A DNA stretch of 64,000 bases. Origin: Pseudarthrobacter defluvii (lineage in GTDB: Bacteria; Actinomycetota; Actinomycetes; Actinomycetales; Micrococcaceae). How positions within the stretch are numbered: position 1 is the stretch's first letter; each line of letters opens with the position of its first letter. Shown in pieces: positions 23,647 to 32,959 of this stretch. The stretch is taken from positions 3,162,001 through 3,226,000 of the forward strand of contig NZ_CP066362.1 in NCBI RefSeq assembly GCF_030323865.1. Direction: 5' to 3'. Both the position numbers and the translations under genes were made by a program. The notes beneath the pieces are model-generated. The model was given only the letters and a program-made list of their open reading frames with translations. It was not told the origin of the DNA and ran no database searches.

Positions 23647-25159
23647 ATGACAAAAACTGGAGGACGGGAAGCTGGCGCCATGAAGCGGCGCGGTTTGCTC
23701 CGATTCGGCACACTCGTAACGGCAATCACTGTCGCGTCGGCCGTCGCAACCCTAGGCCCTATTCCAGCGAACGCGGCGACAGGCAAACCTTCTGCAGCCG
23801 ATTACGTCCCGATGGCGGAAAAGGGTGCAGCATCTGGGGTTGGAACCTTGGACGCTGGAGCGAGGATCCCCTCCGGCCAGTTGCCCGACCTATCAGCGAC
23901 CATCAAGGGCGGCATCGAGACCGCGGATTTAGATCCCAATGGTGTTCTTCCCGCGACGTTTGTAGGACGGCCGACCGCCCCGGAGGTCACCTTCTTCGTC
24001 ACTCCCCGCGGCAAGGACACCAATGACGGCCTGACACTCGCATCGGCCAAGGCTAGTGTTAGTGCCGCCATCGCAGCAGCCGGAGGAAGCCGCCCGAAAA
24101 TCGTCATGGGCGTAGGTTCCTTCTCGCTGCCGGACGATGCCTCATACCCGTACGGCACTGTTGTGCAAGGGGCCGGATCGTCCCTGACCATACTCACATA
24201 CGCCGGGACAGGCACAGCATTCGCGCCGAGCACCGCTGGTGTTCGGTCGTTCTACCCGCAGTTCGAAAGCCTTCAGTTGCAGGGCCCCGGCAAGGCCACC
24301 GGGACGGTAGGCATCTCTCTAGATTCCGTTACAGATGCCTCATTCAAGAATGTCGTGGTTCGGCAGTTCGGTATTGGTGTTCGTATCCACTCCCCTATCT
24401 CGGGAGGCGCGGTATACAACCACATGGAACACGTGACAGCTTCTTCCTGCGGCATCGGATTCAAGGTGGAAGCCAAGGGCAGCAATGCCACCAAATTCTT
24501 TGGCTGTCGGGCGAACGCCTGTGATATCGGCCTGGACATCGTCGACTCGAACAACACCAACTGGGTCGCCGGCACGCTGGAGGCGAACGGTAGCGGCGTG
24601 CGAGTAACAGCGACTTCCGCAGCGATGGCGGACAACAGTGTGATCTCGTTCGCGAGGTTCGAGGGAAAGGTTCGAGGGAAACGCGACGGCATGGAACGTC
24701 ACCAGCCCGAACGTCCGCGACTTCCAAGTCCTCTTACCGCTGATATTCGGCCCGTACACCGTCAATGATGCAGGCACACGCACCACTCACTGGGGCAACA
24801 CCTCGTCAGTGCCCAGCAGGACGGCGTCAGCAACGGCTTCGCCCACAGGCTCGTGGCGATTCGAGCGCGTCACGAATGCGGGAGATCAGACGCCGGCCTT
24901 GGTCGTGGCCGATATTGCCAGCACCACCGGGACGCCCGTAACCATTCAAGCCGAGACCGAGCGGCCGGCTAGCTCGTTTTTCCGGGGCATACGCGGAGGT
25001 GCAACGTACTTCGACGTCCGCGCCGATGGACGGGTTTCAGCGGCCGGTGACATTGTGCTGCCAACTATGGGAACCGGTGTTATTCTCACGTCGCCTGACG
25101 GCACGCGGTACCGGCTTACCGTTGCCGACGGAGGGACACTGAAGGCGAGTCCAGCGTGA
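23647..25159 (+). pseudogene. Secreted beta-helix (tailspike/pectate-lyase-like) protein, frameshifted
   Basis: An exported protein: signal peptide in MKRRGLLRFGTLVTAIT with ANAA cleavage region (ATG 23680 is an alternative start; ATG 23647 has GGAGG ten bases upstream). Then TPRGKDTNDGLTLASA, the opening of right-handed parallel beta-helix domains, with Gly/Asn-rich coils to about 24655. The frame then breaks at an exact 13-bp tandem duplication GGTTCGAGGGAAA (24656-24668 and 24669-24681). Removing one copy joins the frame to the second half, ending GTRYRLTVADGG...KASPA at 25159, giving 499 residues. As written, translation runs into 29 wrong-frame codons and stops at 24768. Could be inactive, phase-variable, or a sequencing artefact. 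C-terminal LTSPDGTRYRLTV is like bacteriophage-type fibre ends. Confidence 0.8.
24656..24681 (+). repeat. Exact 13-bp tandem duplication causing a frameshift
   Basis: GGTTCGAGGGAAA twice with no spacer inside the beta-helix coding region. 13 is not a multiple of three, so one extra copy shifts the frame; loss of a copy restores one continuous frame across 23647-25159. Confidence 0.9.
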
Positions 25160-25837
25160 CGTGAGGAAAATTCCGCGCAAGTACACTTAGATCCCGCTGA
25201 CGTCTGGCCGGCGGCAATGCTCTTAAAATACAGAGAATTTAGCGTGAGTGACGCCGCTTCGCGGAACTGGCCATGTACAAGGCATTGAACCCGAGGCTGT
25301 CCTGCGAGCGCGAACGAGACCTGCACCCGGAGCTGTCCAAGCCGCTACGCCGCCGTCATCGGATTGCTCCACCCCTCTCGGCCCGTGCGGCTGGGGCGGT
25401 GGGGTGACCGGGTGGAAGACGACACACGGTCAATACCAGATTGGCGGCCGTCCGCTGCGGATGGGTTAGATGAACAACTGAATGGCGTCCAGTAAGAACC
25501 TAGGCACCAACCGAGATGACTTGCCACGCTCCGTTCCCGGTTAAGGTGAACCTGGCGATCAAGGGCATTATGGACGCGGAGGGGGCAAGCCGTGCCGTGA
25601 ACAAGGGCGCGGGGACAGTATCTTCCCACCTGACGGACGGCAGTTCGACTCCCAGGCCGCCAGCATCATTGGCGAGGGTGCCCCGTCCACCGTCCGTCCG
25701 GAAAGCCGCCGAGTTCGGCGATCTCGATGGATATGTCCTCCTAGCCGGGTGGACCACGATGCCCCCACAAGCGATAGCCGCTCTGCATCGATTGCAGCGG
25801 CCTAGGTTAGCGTGTTCGTGCTGGCCCAGTTGGGAAG
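25160..25837. other. Decayed intergenic region between surface gene and O-antigen-ligase gene
   Basis: 678 bp without an intact gene. Holds the relic at 25687-25763. A minus-strand frame ending at 25500 closes with ARFTLTGNGAWQVISVG, which looks like the C-terminus of a beta-rich secreted or fibre protein and may be another relic, but this is weak. The rest is unassigned. Confidence 0.45.
25687..25763 (-). pseudogene. Relic of a paralogue of the 136-residue gene
   Basis: Read leftward with one base restored, the segment gives GIVVHPA then EDISIEIAELGGFPDGRW, versus GTIVIHPAKEEIFVEIAELS and GFPDGRW in the intact gene at 22836-23246. A single missing base after HPA breaks the frame, and nothing recognisable remains on either side. 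Confidence 0.7.
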
Positions 25838-27127
25838 CTAATAGGACCGGTAAAGGTTGGCTCCTGATGCTGCGATGCCGAGTCTCCGAGGTTGGCTTAC
25901 TGTTCCTTCTCCGGAAGCGGTAACGCCAGTTTTGCGGCGGCCCGCTTCAACCGCGGCAAGCCCGAGGAAGAACCACATCATTCGTGTGTCGTAGTAGTCG
26001 CCTGAGAACAACCCAGCCACAAACTGGTAGAAACCTGCCCCGGCGGCGTAAAGGACGGTGGCTGGGATTGGACGGTGTCGCACCACCACAGCGAACACCG
26101 TAACCAGCGCACCAAGCAGGAATACAAGGCCAACAATCCCCGTCTCAGCCATCGTGGCGATCACCAGGTTATGCGGGTACTCAAAAGTTTCGGGGGAAAC
26201 CTGGAGTACGTAATACCCGTCCAGCCCGACGCCTGTAATCGGGCTCTGTCCGAAGAGGCGAAGGGCGTCTTCGGCGATGGTGTCCCGGCCTGAGCTGTAA
26301 CCTTCCACCAGCGTCTGCTCCAGGAAGCGGTCCTGCACGAATGCGACAATCTTCGGGTTCGTAGATGCGAAGATCCAAACGCCGATGACACCGATGACGA
26401 GCAGACCTGTTACGCGCTTCGCCCCGAGTTGCCGACAAATGGGAATGCTGAAGACGAGCAAAATCACTGCGGCAGAAAGCAGCCCGCCCCGGCTGCCCGA
26501 CAAAGCAGCACCCACAGCAAACAGCGGAACCGGCAGCAAGTAGATCGCCTTCTTCCTGGTGCTAGTGAAGTACAGGGCGGCAATGGCGCCTAGAACCATG
26601 ACCCTGACGAAAACGTTAGGACCACCGCCGGGCGCAGCGTATCGGCCCTGGGCGCCAGGCCCCGCGGCCATTGCCAAAGCGAAGTAAATCACCGCGGCCA
26701 CCAGCATCCACTTCCAGATCCTTGCTGTGCTCTCGGCAGAGAGCCTGCTCATGAGGCCCCAAGCAACTAGCGTGAAGGCAATCAGGAGGACAATGTCGAG
26801 GAAGGCATCTCCTACTCTGGCGCCGTCCGGAGCCCACACGCTGGAGAACAAGAGCCAAAACGCCCAGGCTATGAAGAATCCGGCGCCGGTTACCTTCAGT
26901 GGTTTGGGAAAGTACCCGTGCCCGCCTGCAATCCAGACGGCAATCCCTGTTAACAGTAGGTAGAGAAAGCCGAGGCGCAGATCAAAGTCGGGGAGGCCAG
27001 AGCCTACTCGCCCCAGCGTGAATCTTCCGGCCAAGAGAGCAAGGAAAACACACAAGAGCAGCAGCGCGCCAACCCGTTCGTAGAACGACTTCGTTGGCTT
27101 CAAGGGCTTTGTGAGGATCTGAGACAC
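25838..27127 (-). CDS. O-antigen ligase / polysaccharide polymerase family membrane protein
   Basis: 429 residues with about ten to twelve membrane spans and the Wzy_C-type periplasmic-loop region: SGSRGGLLSA, SSGRDTIAEDALRLFGQSPITG and GLDGYYVL...YPHNLVIATMAETGIVG, where the Arg and His residues are those conserved in WaaL/Wzy proteins. GTG start. Actinobacteria have no LPS, so it more likely polymerises or transfers a surface glycan; no other Wzy-like gene occurs in the island at 33-47 kb, so it may be that cluster's polymerase. Codon use looks less biased than in core genes. Confidence 0.85.
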   Translation of the reverse strand: MSQILTKPLKPTKSFYERVGALLLLCVFLALLAGRFTLGRVGSGLPDFDLRLGFLYLLLTGIAVWIAGGHGYFPKPLKVTGAGFFIAWAFWLLFSSVWAPDGARVGDAFLDIVLLIAFTLVAWGLMSRLSAESTARIWKWMLVAAVIYFALAMAAGPGAQGRYAAPGGGPNVFVRVMVLGAIAALYFTSTRKKAIYLLPVPLFAVGAALSGSRGGLLSAAVILLVFSIPICRQLGAKRVTGLLVIGVIGVWIFASTNPKIVAFVQDRFLEQTLVEGYSSGRDTIAEDALRLFGQSPITGVGLDGYYVLQVSPETFEYPHNLVIATMAETGIVGLVFLLGALVTVFAVVVRHRPIPATVLYAAGAGFYQFVAGLFSGDYYDTRMMWFFLGLAAVEAGRRKTGVTASGEGTVSQPRRLGIAASGANLYRSY

Positions 27128-27201
27128 CCCAAGAGACTACCGGAAGCCTGAGGCGCGATACCCGTCAAAGGAATCGTCTATGCGCCGTGCAGGAAATTCG
27201 C

Positions 27202-28587
27202 TTACCGGTACCCGTCCACAATCGCAGCAGCAATCTCCTTGTACGCCCGCCGCGTCTCCGGCTTCAGCACATCAAGGGTCACCAAATCCCCGTCGGCCAC
27301 GCCACGGTCGTGCGGCACGGCGATGAGTTCGCGGCAGATGCCGGCCAGATGCTCTTCGATGGCGTCCTTGTCCACTCGGGAGGAGACCTCGTCCTTGTCC
27401 GTGATCACCACGATCGCGTTGCGGGCCAGGTCCTCGTAGCCGTGGCTTGCCAGCCATTGCAGGGTGCTGCGGGCCCTCTTGGCGCCGGACACCGCGTAGC
27501 CGGCGGCGATCACCAGGTTGTCGGCCGACTGCAGGATCCCGCTCATTGCGTTGTGCGTCACGCCGGTGCCGCAGTCAGTCAGGACCACGGAGTAGTAGCT
27601 GGAGATGAGCTTGCGGATGCGGCGGTACTCCTCCGCCGTCAGCGAGTCTGAGACCTCCGGGTCCTGCTCCCCCGCAATGAGGTGCAGTCGGCCGGCGTGG
27701 TGCATGTAGCGGGCCAGCGACGTCAGGGAATCGATGGAGTCAAGGTTCTCCAGCAGGTCCGAAATGGTCCGCGGCGTGGACTGCTGGTAGATGCCCTCGC
27801 CCAGAGCGCGTTCCACCAGATCGCCTGAGTCCGGGTTCGCATCGATGGCGCAGGGCGCGTCACCGCGGTATGCGGCCAGAGTCAGTCCCACGCCGACGGT
27901 GGTGGAGGTCTTGCCAATGCCGCCCTTGAGGCTCAGGATCGCGGTGTTGTAACTGCCCTGGAGCTGCCGGGAGATGCGGCGGGCCAGCTCGTCCTCTTGG
28001 CGCTGCTTCGGCCCGGGGCCCAGGTTCCAAGCGCCGCCAGTCAGGTTGTACAGCGCGCCGCGGAAACCACCAACCGGGCGGGGCTTCTGTTCCTTGACGA
28101 ACAGGCCGGGCGAGCTGATGAAGTCCGGCATCGGTGCCTCCGCGATCGTGTTGGCCACGGTGGGCCGGCTGCGGCGGAAAGTGGGCGTTTCGGCAGGAGG
28201 GGCCGACGGGGGCACGGCTGCTTCAGGAGCTATGTCACTCGAGCCGGAACCAGCGGGAGGCACGGAAGCAATGGGTGCAGCGGCAGGCCGGGCCGGAGCA
28301 GGAGTCCCAGAAGAGGAAGGAGACACAGGCGAGGCCGGAGCCGAAGGTGCGCGCGAGGGCTTGGTGGCGTCGGCCGCCGCTGCTGCCTCCGCCCAGGAGG
28401 AACGGCGCGTAACCGGCTTCCCGGCGTCGCTGGAGCTGGGGGTGTTGGGCGTTACGGCTGGCATGGTTCCTGTCCAGGCATCCTGAACTGAGCCGTCGGC
28501 ACGACGAAGGTCGCGGCGTCGGCGCAGCTGCGGCTGCCCTGCATCTTCTGCTGGGGCGCCTGCAGTCTGATCAGCCGGATCTGGCAT
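27202..28587 (-). CDS. MinD/ParA-like ATPase with long disordered N-terminus
   Basis: 461 residues. Residues 1-200 are Ala/Pro/Ser-rich and charged, probably disordered. The C-terminal half is a SIMIBI ATPase with deviant Walker A SLKGGIGKTS, switch-like AIDANPDSGDL and VVLTDCGTGV. Architecture matches actinobacterial MinD-like ATPases associated with ESX/T7 secretion or polar localisation, but no esx, eccC or parB gene is near. Upstream, a 39-residue membrane peptide lies on the same strand. Role unresolved. Confidence 0.8.
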   Translation of the reverse strand: MPDPADQTAGAPAEDAGQPQLRRRRDLRRADGSVQDAWTGTMPAVTPNTPSSSDAGKPVTRRSSWAEAAAAADATKPSRAPSAPASPVSPSSSGTPAPARPAAAPIASVPPAGSGSSDIAPEAAVPPSAPPAETPTFRRSRPTVANTIAEAPMPDFISSPGLFVKEQKPRPVGGFRGALYNLTGGAWNLGPGPKQRQEDELARRISRQLQGSYNTAILSLKGGIGKTSTTVGVGLTLAAYRGDAPCAIDANPDSGDLVERALGEGIYQQSTPRTISDLLENLDSIDSLTSLARYMHHAGRLHLIAGEQDPEVSDSLTAEEYRRIRKLISSYYSVVLTDCGTGVTHNAMSGILQSADNLVIAAGYAVSGAKRARSTLQWLASHGYEDLARNAIVVITDKDEVSSRVDKDAIEEHLAGICRELIAVPHDRGVADGDLVTLDVLKPETRRAYKEIAAAIVDGYR

Positions 28588-28685
28588 GTCTGTCCCCCCG
28601 GACGTTTCGGCAAACGGTTCTGCGGCACTGGTTCAATCAGTAAGTCTAGGGGGTTCTACAGGCGGCCCTCCCCAGCATCCGCCGG

Positions 28686-28805
28686 TCAGCGGTGGATTAG
28701 TGCGGCTGAAACCACAGCCGCGGTCAGCACCAGAAGGGCGACGAGGATGGCATAGCCCGCCCACTTAGGACGGGCTTTATGGGGGTTGATATCGACGTAC
28801 GGCAT
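28686..28805 (-). CDS. 39-residue single-span membrane peptide
   Basis: Short gene for a peptide starting MPYVDINPHKARPKWAGYA followed by a hydrophobic span (ILVALLVLTAAVVSAALI) and ending HR. The start has AGAGGT 14 bases upstream, a little far. Same strand as the MinD-like gene 98 bp downstream. A small membrane partner is possible but unproven. Confidence 0.5.
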   Translation of the reverse strand: MPYVDINPHKARPKWAGYAILVALLVLTAAVVSAALIHR

Positions 28806-29344
28806 AGTCAGCGTTGATTACCTCTGGGTGGGGTTAGGGGTGCTACATGGACGGGGATCCGGATTGCGCAGCGCTTGAGCCACAGCAACTAGTGCAGCAC
28901 GGGGAAGGGAACCAGCGGAGTGATGAATAACGCGCTCAGTTAGTCAATGCCACACGAATCTCCATAGGTCATCAGCACCCTTACTGCTTATGACCTAAGC
29001 ACGTGACGGAGCGATTGACAAGTCACGTCAAGTAGTCCGAATCCTAAAGTCCTGGTAGATGGGTCTCGAATGAACGGAAAAAGCGGCCCAAAATACGGCT
29101 CAGACTCACTTTCGCGCTGATCTGGCCACGCCTTTGCCTGGCCCCTCCGGAACGCTGGTTCAGCCTTCTATCGCCGTCAGAAGCACGCGGATAGTGGGCC
29201 GCGGCGCGCACGGGCCAAACAAGTCAGAACCTATGCCTCCGTCTGCGGATGTTCTGCTGCACTTACAGACTCCGAATAGTTCCCGACCTTTGCCGTGGTG
29301 AGGGCTAGGGAAGCAAGCCCCACGTTTCCTTGAAGAGGTGTGTA
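28806..29344. other. Intergenic region with a 13-bp-arm hairpin
   Basis: 539 bp, GC lower than neighbours. Contains the hairpin 28965-28997: TAGGTCATCAGCA pairs with TGCTTATGACCTA at 12 of 13 positions, 7-nt loop. It could be an operator or part of an untranslated RNA. No coding gene is supported. Confidence 0.45.
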
Positions 29345-30172
29345 TTACGAGGAGCTCAGGCTGCTTCGCCAGTTCTCTTGGAGACGCTTGATGAACCAGC
29401 GCGACTGCTCCGGGCCGTAGGGGAGGACAGGGATGGCTTTCGTGGCGTCGTTGGGCGTGTCTCGGATCGACTGTCGCGCCTGCCTGACCGCCGTGCTCAT
29501 GGTGTTGGCCATGGTTTTGACGAACTGGTCGCTGCACGGAGTCCCATGCCCCGGGATGAGGAACTCGTAGCGGTGCCGCAGCGCCGAGATATGCCGGAGC
29601 ACGTCGGCCCACTCCTCCGGATACGAGTCCTCGAACGAGGGGTGGGCGCCCTGTTCCACAAGGTCTCCTACGTACAAAGTGGTGGGCGTTCCCACCAGGA
29701 GATCACCGGCGGTATGGCCGCGGCCCAGGTAGAACAGGGTTGCTGTAAGGCTGCCAAGGTCAACCAGGACGGGCTGGTCCTTGACGATGGCGTTGGGCAC
29801 TACGAGTTCTACGTTTTCACCGTCACCGGCTGCCATCTCAGGTTCCAGATTTCGGACATACCGGCGCTGAACGTCGCCATGCTGGTCAATCTCGGCGGCA
29901 GCGCTCTGGTGCGCCCAGAATTCCGTCACCCCGGTTTCGGCGAAGACGGCGTTGCCAAAGAAGTGGTCGTAGTGAGCGTGCGTGTTGACGACGACTAGAG
30001 GCAGGTCCGTCTTTTCCCGAACTGCGTCAAGAATCTTACGTCCCTGGCGGGGACCACACCCTGTGTCGATGACCATGGCGCGTTCAGAGCCGACGACCAA
30101 GCCCGTATTAAGAAGGGATCCTTCCGTAACGAGTACGTAATTGTCCTTGCCTACTTCGAGCCATTTCGACAT
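29345..30172 (-). CDS. MBL-fold metallo-hydrolase
   Basis: 275 residues from ATG 30172 (GGAGGT ten bases upstream). Metal motif THAHYDH with His65, His67, Asp69 and His70; further ligands in YLGRGHTAGD and IPGHGTP. The length and GHTAGDLLV pattern match the glyoxalase-II/beta-lactamase-like subgroup, including enzymes that open lactones or cleave beta-lactam-like rings, but no substrate can be assigned. It stands alone between intergenic gaps of moderate GC, so it may be a recent acquisition. Confidence 0.82.
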   Translation of the reverse strand: MSKWLEVGKDNYVLVTEGSLLNTGLVVGSERAMVIDTGCGPRQGRKILDAVREKTDLPLVVVNTHAHYDHFFGNAVFAETGVTEFWAHQSAAAEIDQHGDVQRRYVRNLEPEMAAGDGENVELVVPNAIVKDQPVLVDLGSLTATLFYLGRGHTAGDLLVGTPTTLYVGDLVEQGAHPSFEDSYPEEWADVLRHISALRHRYEFLIPGHGTPCSDQFVKTMANTMSTAVRQARQSIRDTPNDATKAIPVLPYGPEQSRWFIKRLQENWRSSLSSS

Positions 30173-30341
30173 TGTTTCTTTTACCTCCAGCAAAGCATTG
30201 GGTGGTCCGGGTCCTCGATTCTATCTGTAGGGCCTCCAATTGCGCGCTTGGTGCAAGAAATACCGGAGGTGTTTGCATCACCCTAGGAAGTTCTAGAAGG
30301 AACCATTTAGCTCCCTCACTTTTCTCAACGGCAGAGAATAG

Positions 30342-30560
30342 TCAACTCGCGCTGACCAGATCGTTGAGTCTGTCCCATACTTCAGACATTTCTCCACTGG
30401 TATGTGGCCGAACCAGAATGGACACGACTCTCGACCCGACCCAACCCTCGACCAACAGGCCGTCATCTTGGCGAGTGACAAAGGCGCTCTCGGACACCCA
30501 TGGCCGCCCACCTCGTATACCGAACAGTGCGAGTTGTAGCCTTGCGGCGCTTTTACTCAT
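30342..30560 (-). CDS. Possible small hypothetical protein, 72 residues
   Basis: Open frame starting MSKSAARLQLALFGIRGGRP and ending LNDLVSAS, soluble, mixed alpha/beta by composition. No strong ribosome site (AGGA twelve bases upstream). It is the only plausible gene in the 575-bp gap between the metallo-hydrolase and glmS. It may equally be a gene remnant. Confidence 0.3.
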   Translation of the reverse strand: MSKSAARLQLALFGIRGGRPWVSESAFVTRQDDGLLVEGWVGSRVVSILVRPHTSGEMSEVWDRLNDLVSAS

Positions 30561-30747
30561 GAGGCTACTCGTTCCTAAAGCTGGTCATGTTCCGTTGGTG
30601 CTTGCTTGCATGCCCTAGAAGGTATGGCAAAAAAACGATGACGACACGAGTATTGGGTACCTGTTTTCCCGGGCGGGTTAGCACTTACCGCTTGTGTACG
30701 GCGTGCTCTTACACCCCATGCACCAGAGCACTTGCAGCCCTACACGC

Positions 30748-32640
30748 CTATTCGACGGTGACGCTCTTGGCGAGGTTGCGGGGCTGGTCCACGTCGTAGC
30801 CCTTGGCTGCTGCCAGTTCCGCGGCGAAGATCTGCAGCGGGACGGTGGTCAGCAGGGGCATGAGCAGGGTTGGGGTTTCCGGGACGTAGAAAACGTACTC
30901 GGCGTAGGCCTTGACGGCTTCGTCGCCTTCCTCGGCGATGACCAGGGTCCGGGCGCCGCGGGCACGGACTTCCTGGATGTTGGAGACCACCTTGGAGTGC
31001 AGCGAATCGCGCCCGCGCGGGGACGGGACCACCACGAACACCGGCTGGCCTTCATCGATCAGGGCGATGGGGCCGTGCTTGAGCTCACCGGCGGCAAAGC
31101 CCTCGGCGTGGATGTACGCGATCTCCTTGAGCTTAAGCGCACCCTCCAGGGCCACGGGGTAGCCCACGTGCCGGCCCAGGAACAGCACCGACTTCTCGTT
31201 CGCCATGGACCGGGCCAGTTCACGCAGCGGTCCGGCGTTGTCCAGGATCGTCTGGATCTTGGCGGGGATCTTGTTCAGGTCCGCCAGGACGTCCTTGATC
31301 TGCCCGGTGAAAATGTTCCCCCGCAGCTGCGCCAGGTACAGGCCCAGCAGGTACGCGGCGGTGATCTGGGCCAGGAACGCCTTGGTGGAGGCCACCGCGA
31401 TCTCCGGGCCGGCGTGCGTGTACAGCACGGCGTCGGATTCACGCGGGATGGTGGAGCCGTTGGTGTTGCAGATCGAGATGGTCTTCGCGCCCTGTTCCCG
31501 GGCGTAGCGGACGGCCATCAGGGTGTCCATGGTCTCCCCGGACTGGGAGATGGAGACCACCAGGGTGTTCTCGTCCAGGATCGGGTCCCGGTAGCGGAAC
31601 TCGTGCGCGAGCTCCACCTCGGTGGGGATCCGGCACCAGTTCTCGATCGCGTACTTCGCCACCGTGCCGGCGTAGGCGGCGGTGCCGCAGGCCAGCACGA
31701 TGATCTTGTTGACCTGCTTCAACAGCTCCGGATCGATCCGCAGCTCATCCAGGGTCAGCTTGCCGTCCAGGTCAGACCGGCCCAGCAGGGTCTGCGCCAC
31801 CGCATCGGGCTGGTCATGGATTTCCTTCTCCATGAACGAGGAAAAGCCGCCCTTTTCCGCCGAGGCCGGGTCCCAGTCCACGTGGTATTCCTTGCCGGAG
31901 GCCGGGTTGCCGAAGAAATCGGTGATCGCCACGGAATCGGCGGTGATGGTGACGATCTGGTCCTGGCCCAGCTCCACCGCGCGGCGGGTGTAATCGATGA
32001 ACCCGGACACGTCCGAGCCCAGGAAGTTCTCCCCCTCGCCCAGGCCCACCACCAGCGGTGAGTTGCGGCGGGCGGCCACGACGACGTCGGGCTGGTCCGC
32101 GTGCACCGCGAGCAGGGTGAAGGCACCCTCCAGGCGCTGGCAGGCCAGCTCCATGGCCCGGGTCAGGCCACCGTTGGCAGGGTCCCCGCCCAGTTGGTTG
32201 CGCAGGATGTCGGCCAGCAGCGCGGCAGCGACCTCGGTGTCCGTCTCGGACAGGAACGTCACGCCCTTCTCCAGCAGCTCCAGCTTGAGTTCGGCGAAGT
32301 TCTCGATGATGCCGTTGTGGATCACGGCGAGCTTGCCGCCGTCCGCCAGGTGCGGGTGCGCATTGCGGTCCGTCGGGCCGCCGTGCGTGGCCCACCGGGT
32401 GTGCCCGATCCCGGTGAGGGTCTCCGGCAGCGGCCGGGCCTCCAGCTCACCAATCAGGTTGCTCAACTTCCCGGACTTCTTACGGGCCTCGATGGTGCCA
32501 TCAGACACCACAGCCACACCGGCAGAGTCATAACCGCGGTACTCCAGGCGGCGCAGTCCCTCAAGGACAACGTCCAACGCACTGTGACCATTAATTGCAC
32601 CGTCAACTGAACGGCCTACATACCCCACGATTCCACACAT
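30748..32640 (-). CDS. glmS: Glutamine-fructose-6-phosphate aminotransferase
   Basis: 630 residues. Makes glucosamine-6-phosphate, the entry to UDP-GlcNAc. Cys2 in MCGIVGYVG is the glutaminase nucleophile; the first SIS domain has VSISQSGETMDTL and the second has the GRHVGYPVALEGALKLKE segment; ends NLAKSVTVE. It lies at the border of the surface-glycan island and could supply its UDP-GlcNAc, but it is also a core cell-wall gene with high host-like GC. Confidence 0.95.
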   Translation of the reverse strand: MCGIVGYVGRSVDGAINGHSALDVVLEGLRRLEYRGYDSAGVAVVSDGTIEARKKSGKLSNLIGELEARPLPETLTGIGHTRWATHGGPTDRNAHPHLADGGKLAVIHNGIIENFAELKLELLEKGVTFLSETDTEVAAALLADILRNQLGGDPANGGLTRAMELACQRLEGAFTLLAVHADQPDVVVAARRNSPLVVGLGEGENFLGSDVSGFIDYTRRAVELGQDQIVTITADSVAITDFFGNPASGKEYHVDWDPASAEKGGFSSFMEKEIHDQPDAVAQTLLGRSDLDGKLTLDELRIDPELLKQVNKIIVLACGTAAYAGTVAKYAIENWCRIPTEVELAHEFRYRDPILDENTLVVSISQSGETMDTLMAVRYAREQGAKTISICNTNGSTIPRESDAVLYTHAGPEIAVASTKAFLAQITAAYLLGLYLAQLRGNIFTGQIKDVLADLNKIPAKIQTILDNAGPLRELARSMANEKSVLFLGRHVGYPVALEGALKLKEIAYIHAEGFAAGELKHGPIALIDEGQPVFVVVPSPRGRDSLHSKVVSNIQEVRARGARTLVIAEEGDEAVKAYAEYVFYVPETPTLLMPLLTTVPLQIFAAELAAAKGYDVDQPRNLAKSVTVE

Positions 32641-32959
32641 AAACTATTCCGCTTCTCGACTTCCCGAGCCCGACAAGATGTGTGATGAGTGCCGAAGACC
32701 AGAAAGATCTGCGCGGACTGCTGACGCGCCCGACGACCTTTCGCAATCAAGTTCCGAGCCGAAGTTAGTCAGACATTCGGAACACTGGCCCACGAATTGA
32801 TGAGCACAATCAACGGGCATCGCACCTTCCCCACAAGGCAAAAAAATTTTCACAGTTATTTATATCACGTCGCAGCAGCCTAAACACGGAGCAGGACCAG
32901 CGCCGACTCAGTCAAAGTGAATTTGCAGAAGCCCTATCCAGGAGGAATATCCAACTACG
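32641..32959. other. A/T-rich intergenic region upstream of glmS
   Basis: 319 bp with a marked drop in GC (poly-A/T tract around 32840-32872). It should contain the glmS promoter on the minus strand and the 3' end of the glycan operon. A GTG frame at 32853-32644 with several Cys codons is noted but not supported. Confidence 0.4.

Noticed and set aside
25500..25757. Minus-strand frame ending ARFTLTGNGAWQVISVG
   Set aside because: It runs through the relic in a wrong frame and has no start; its last residues look like a protein end, but the evidence is too weak to call a gene.
32644..32853. GTG frame with several cysteines just before glmS
   Set aside because: No ribosome site, starts in an A/T tract that is more likely the glmS promoter, and no recognisable fold. 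A leader peptide cannot be excluded but is not supported.
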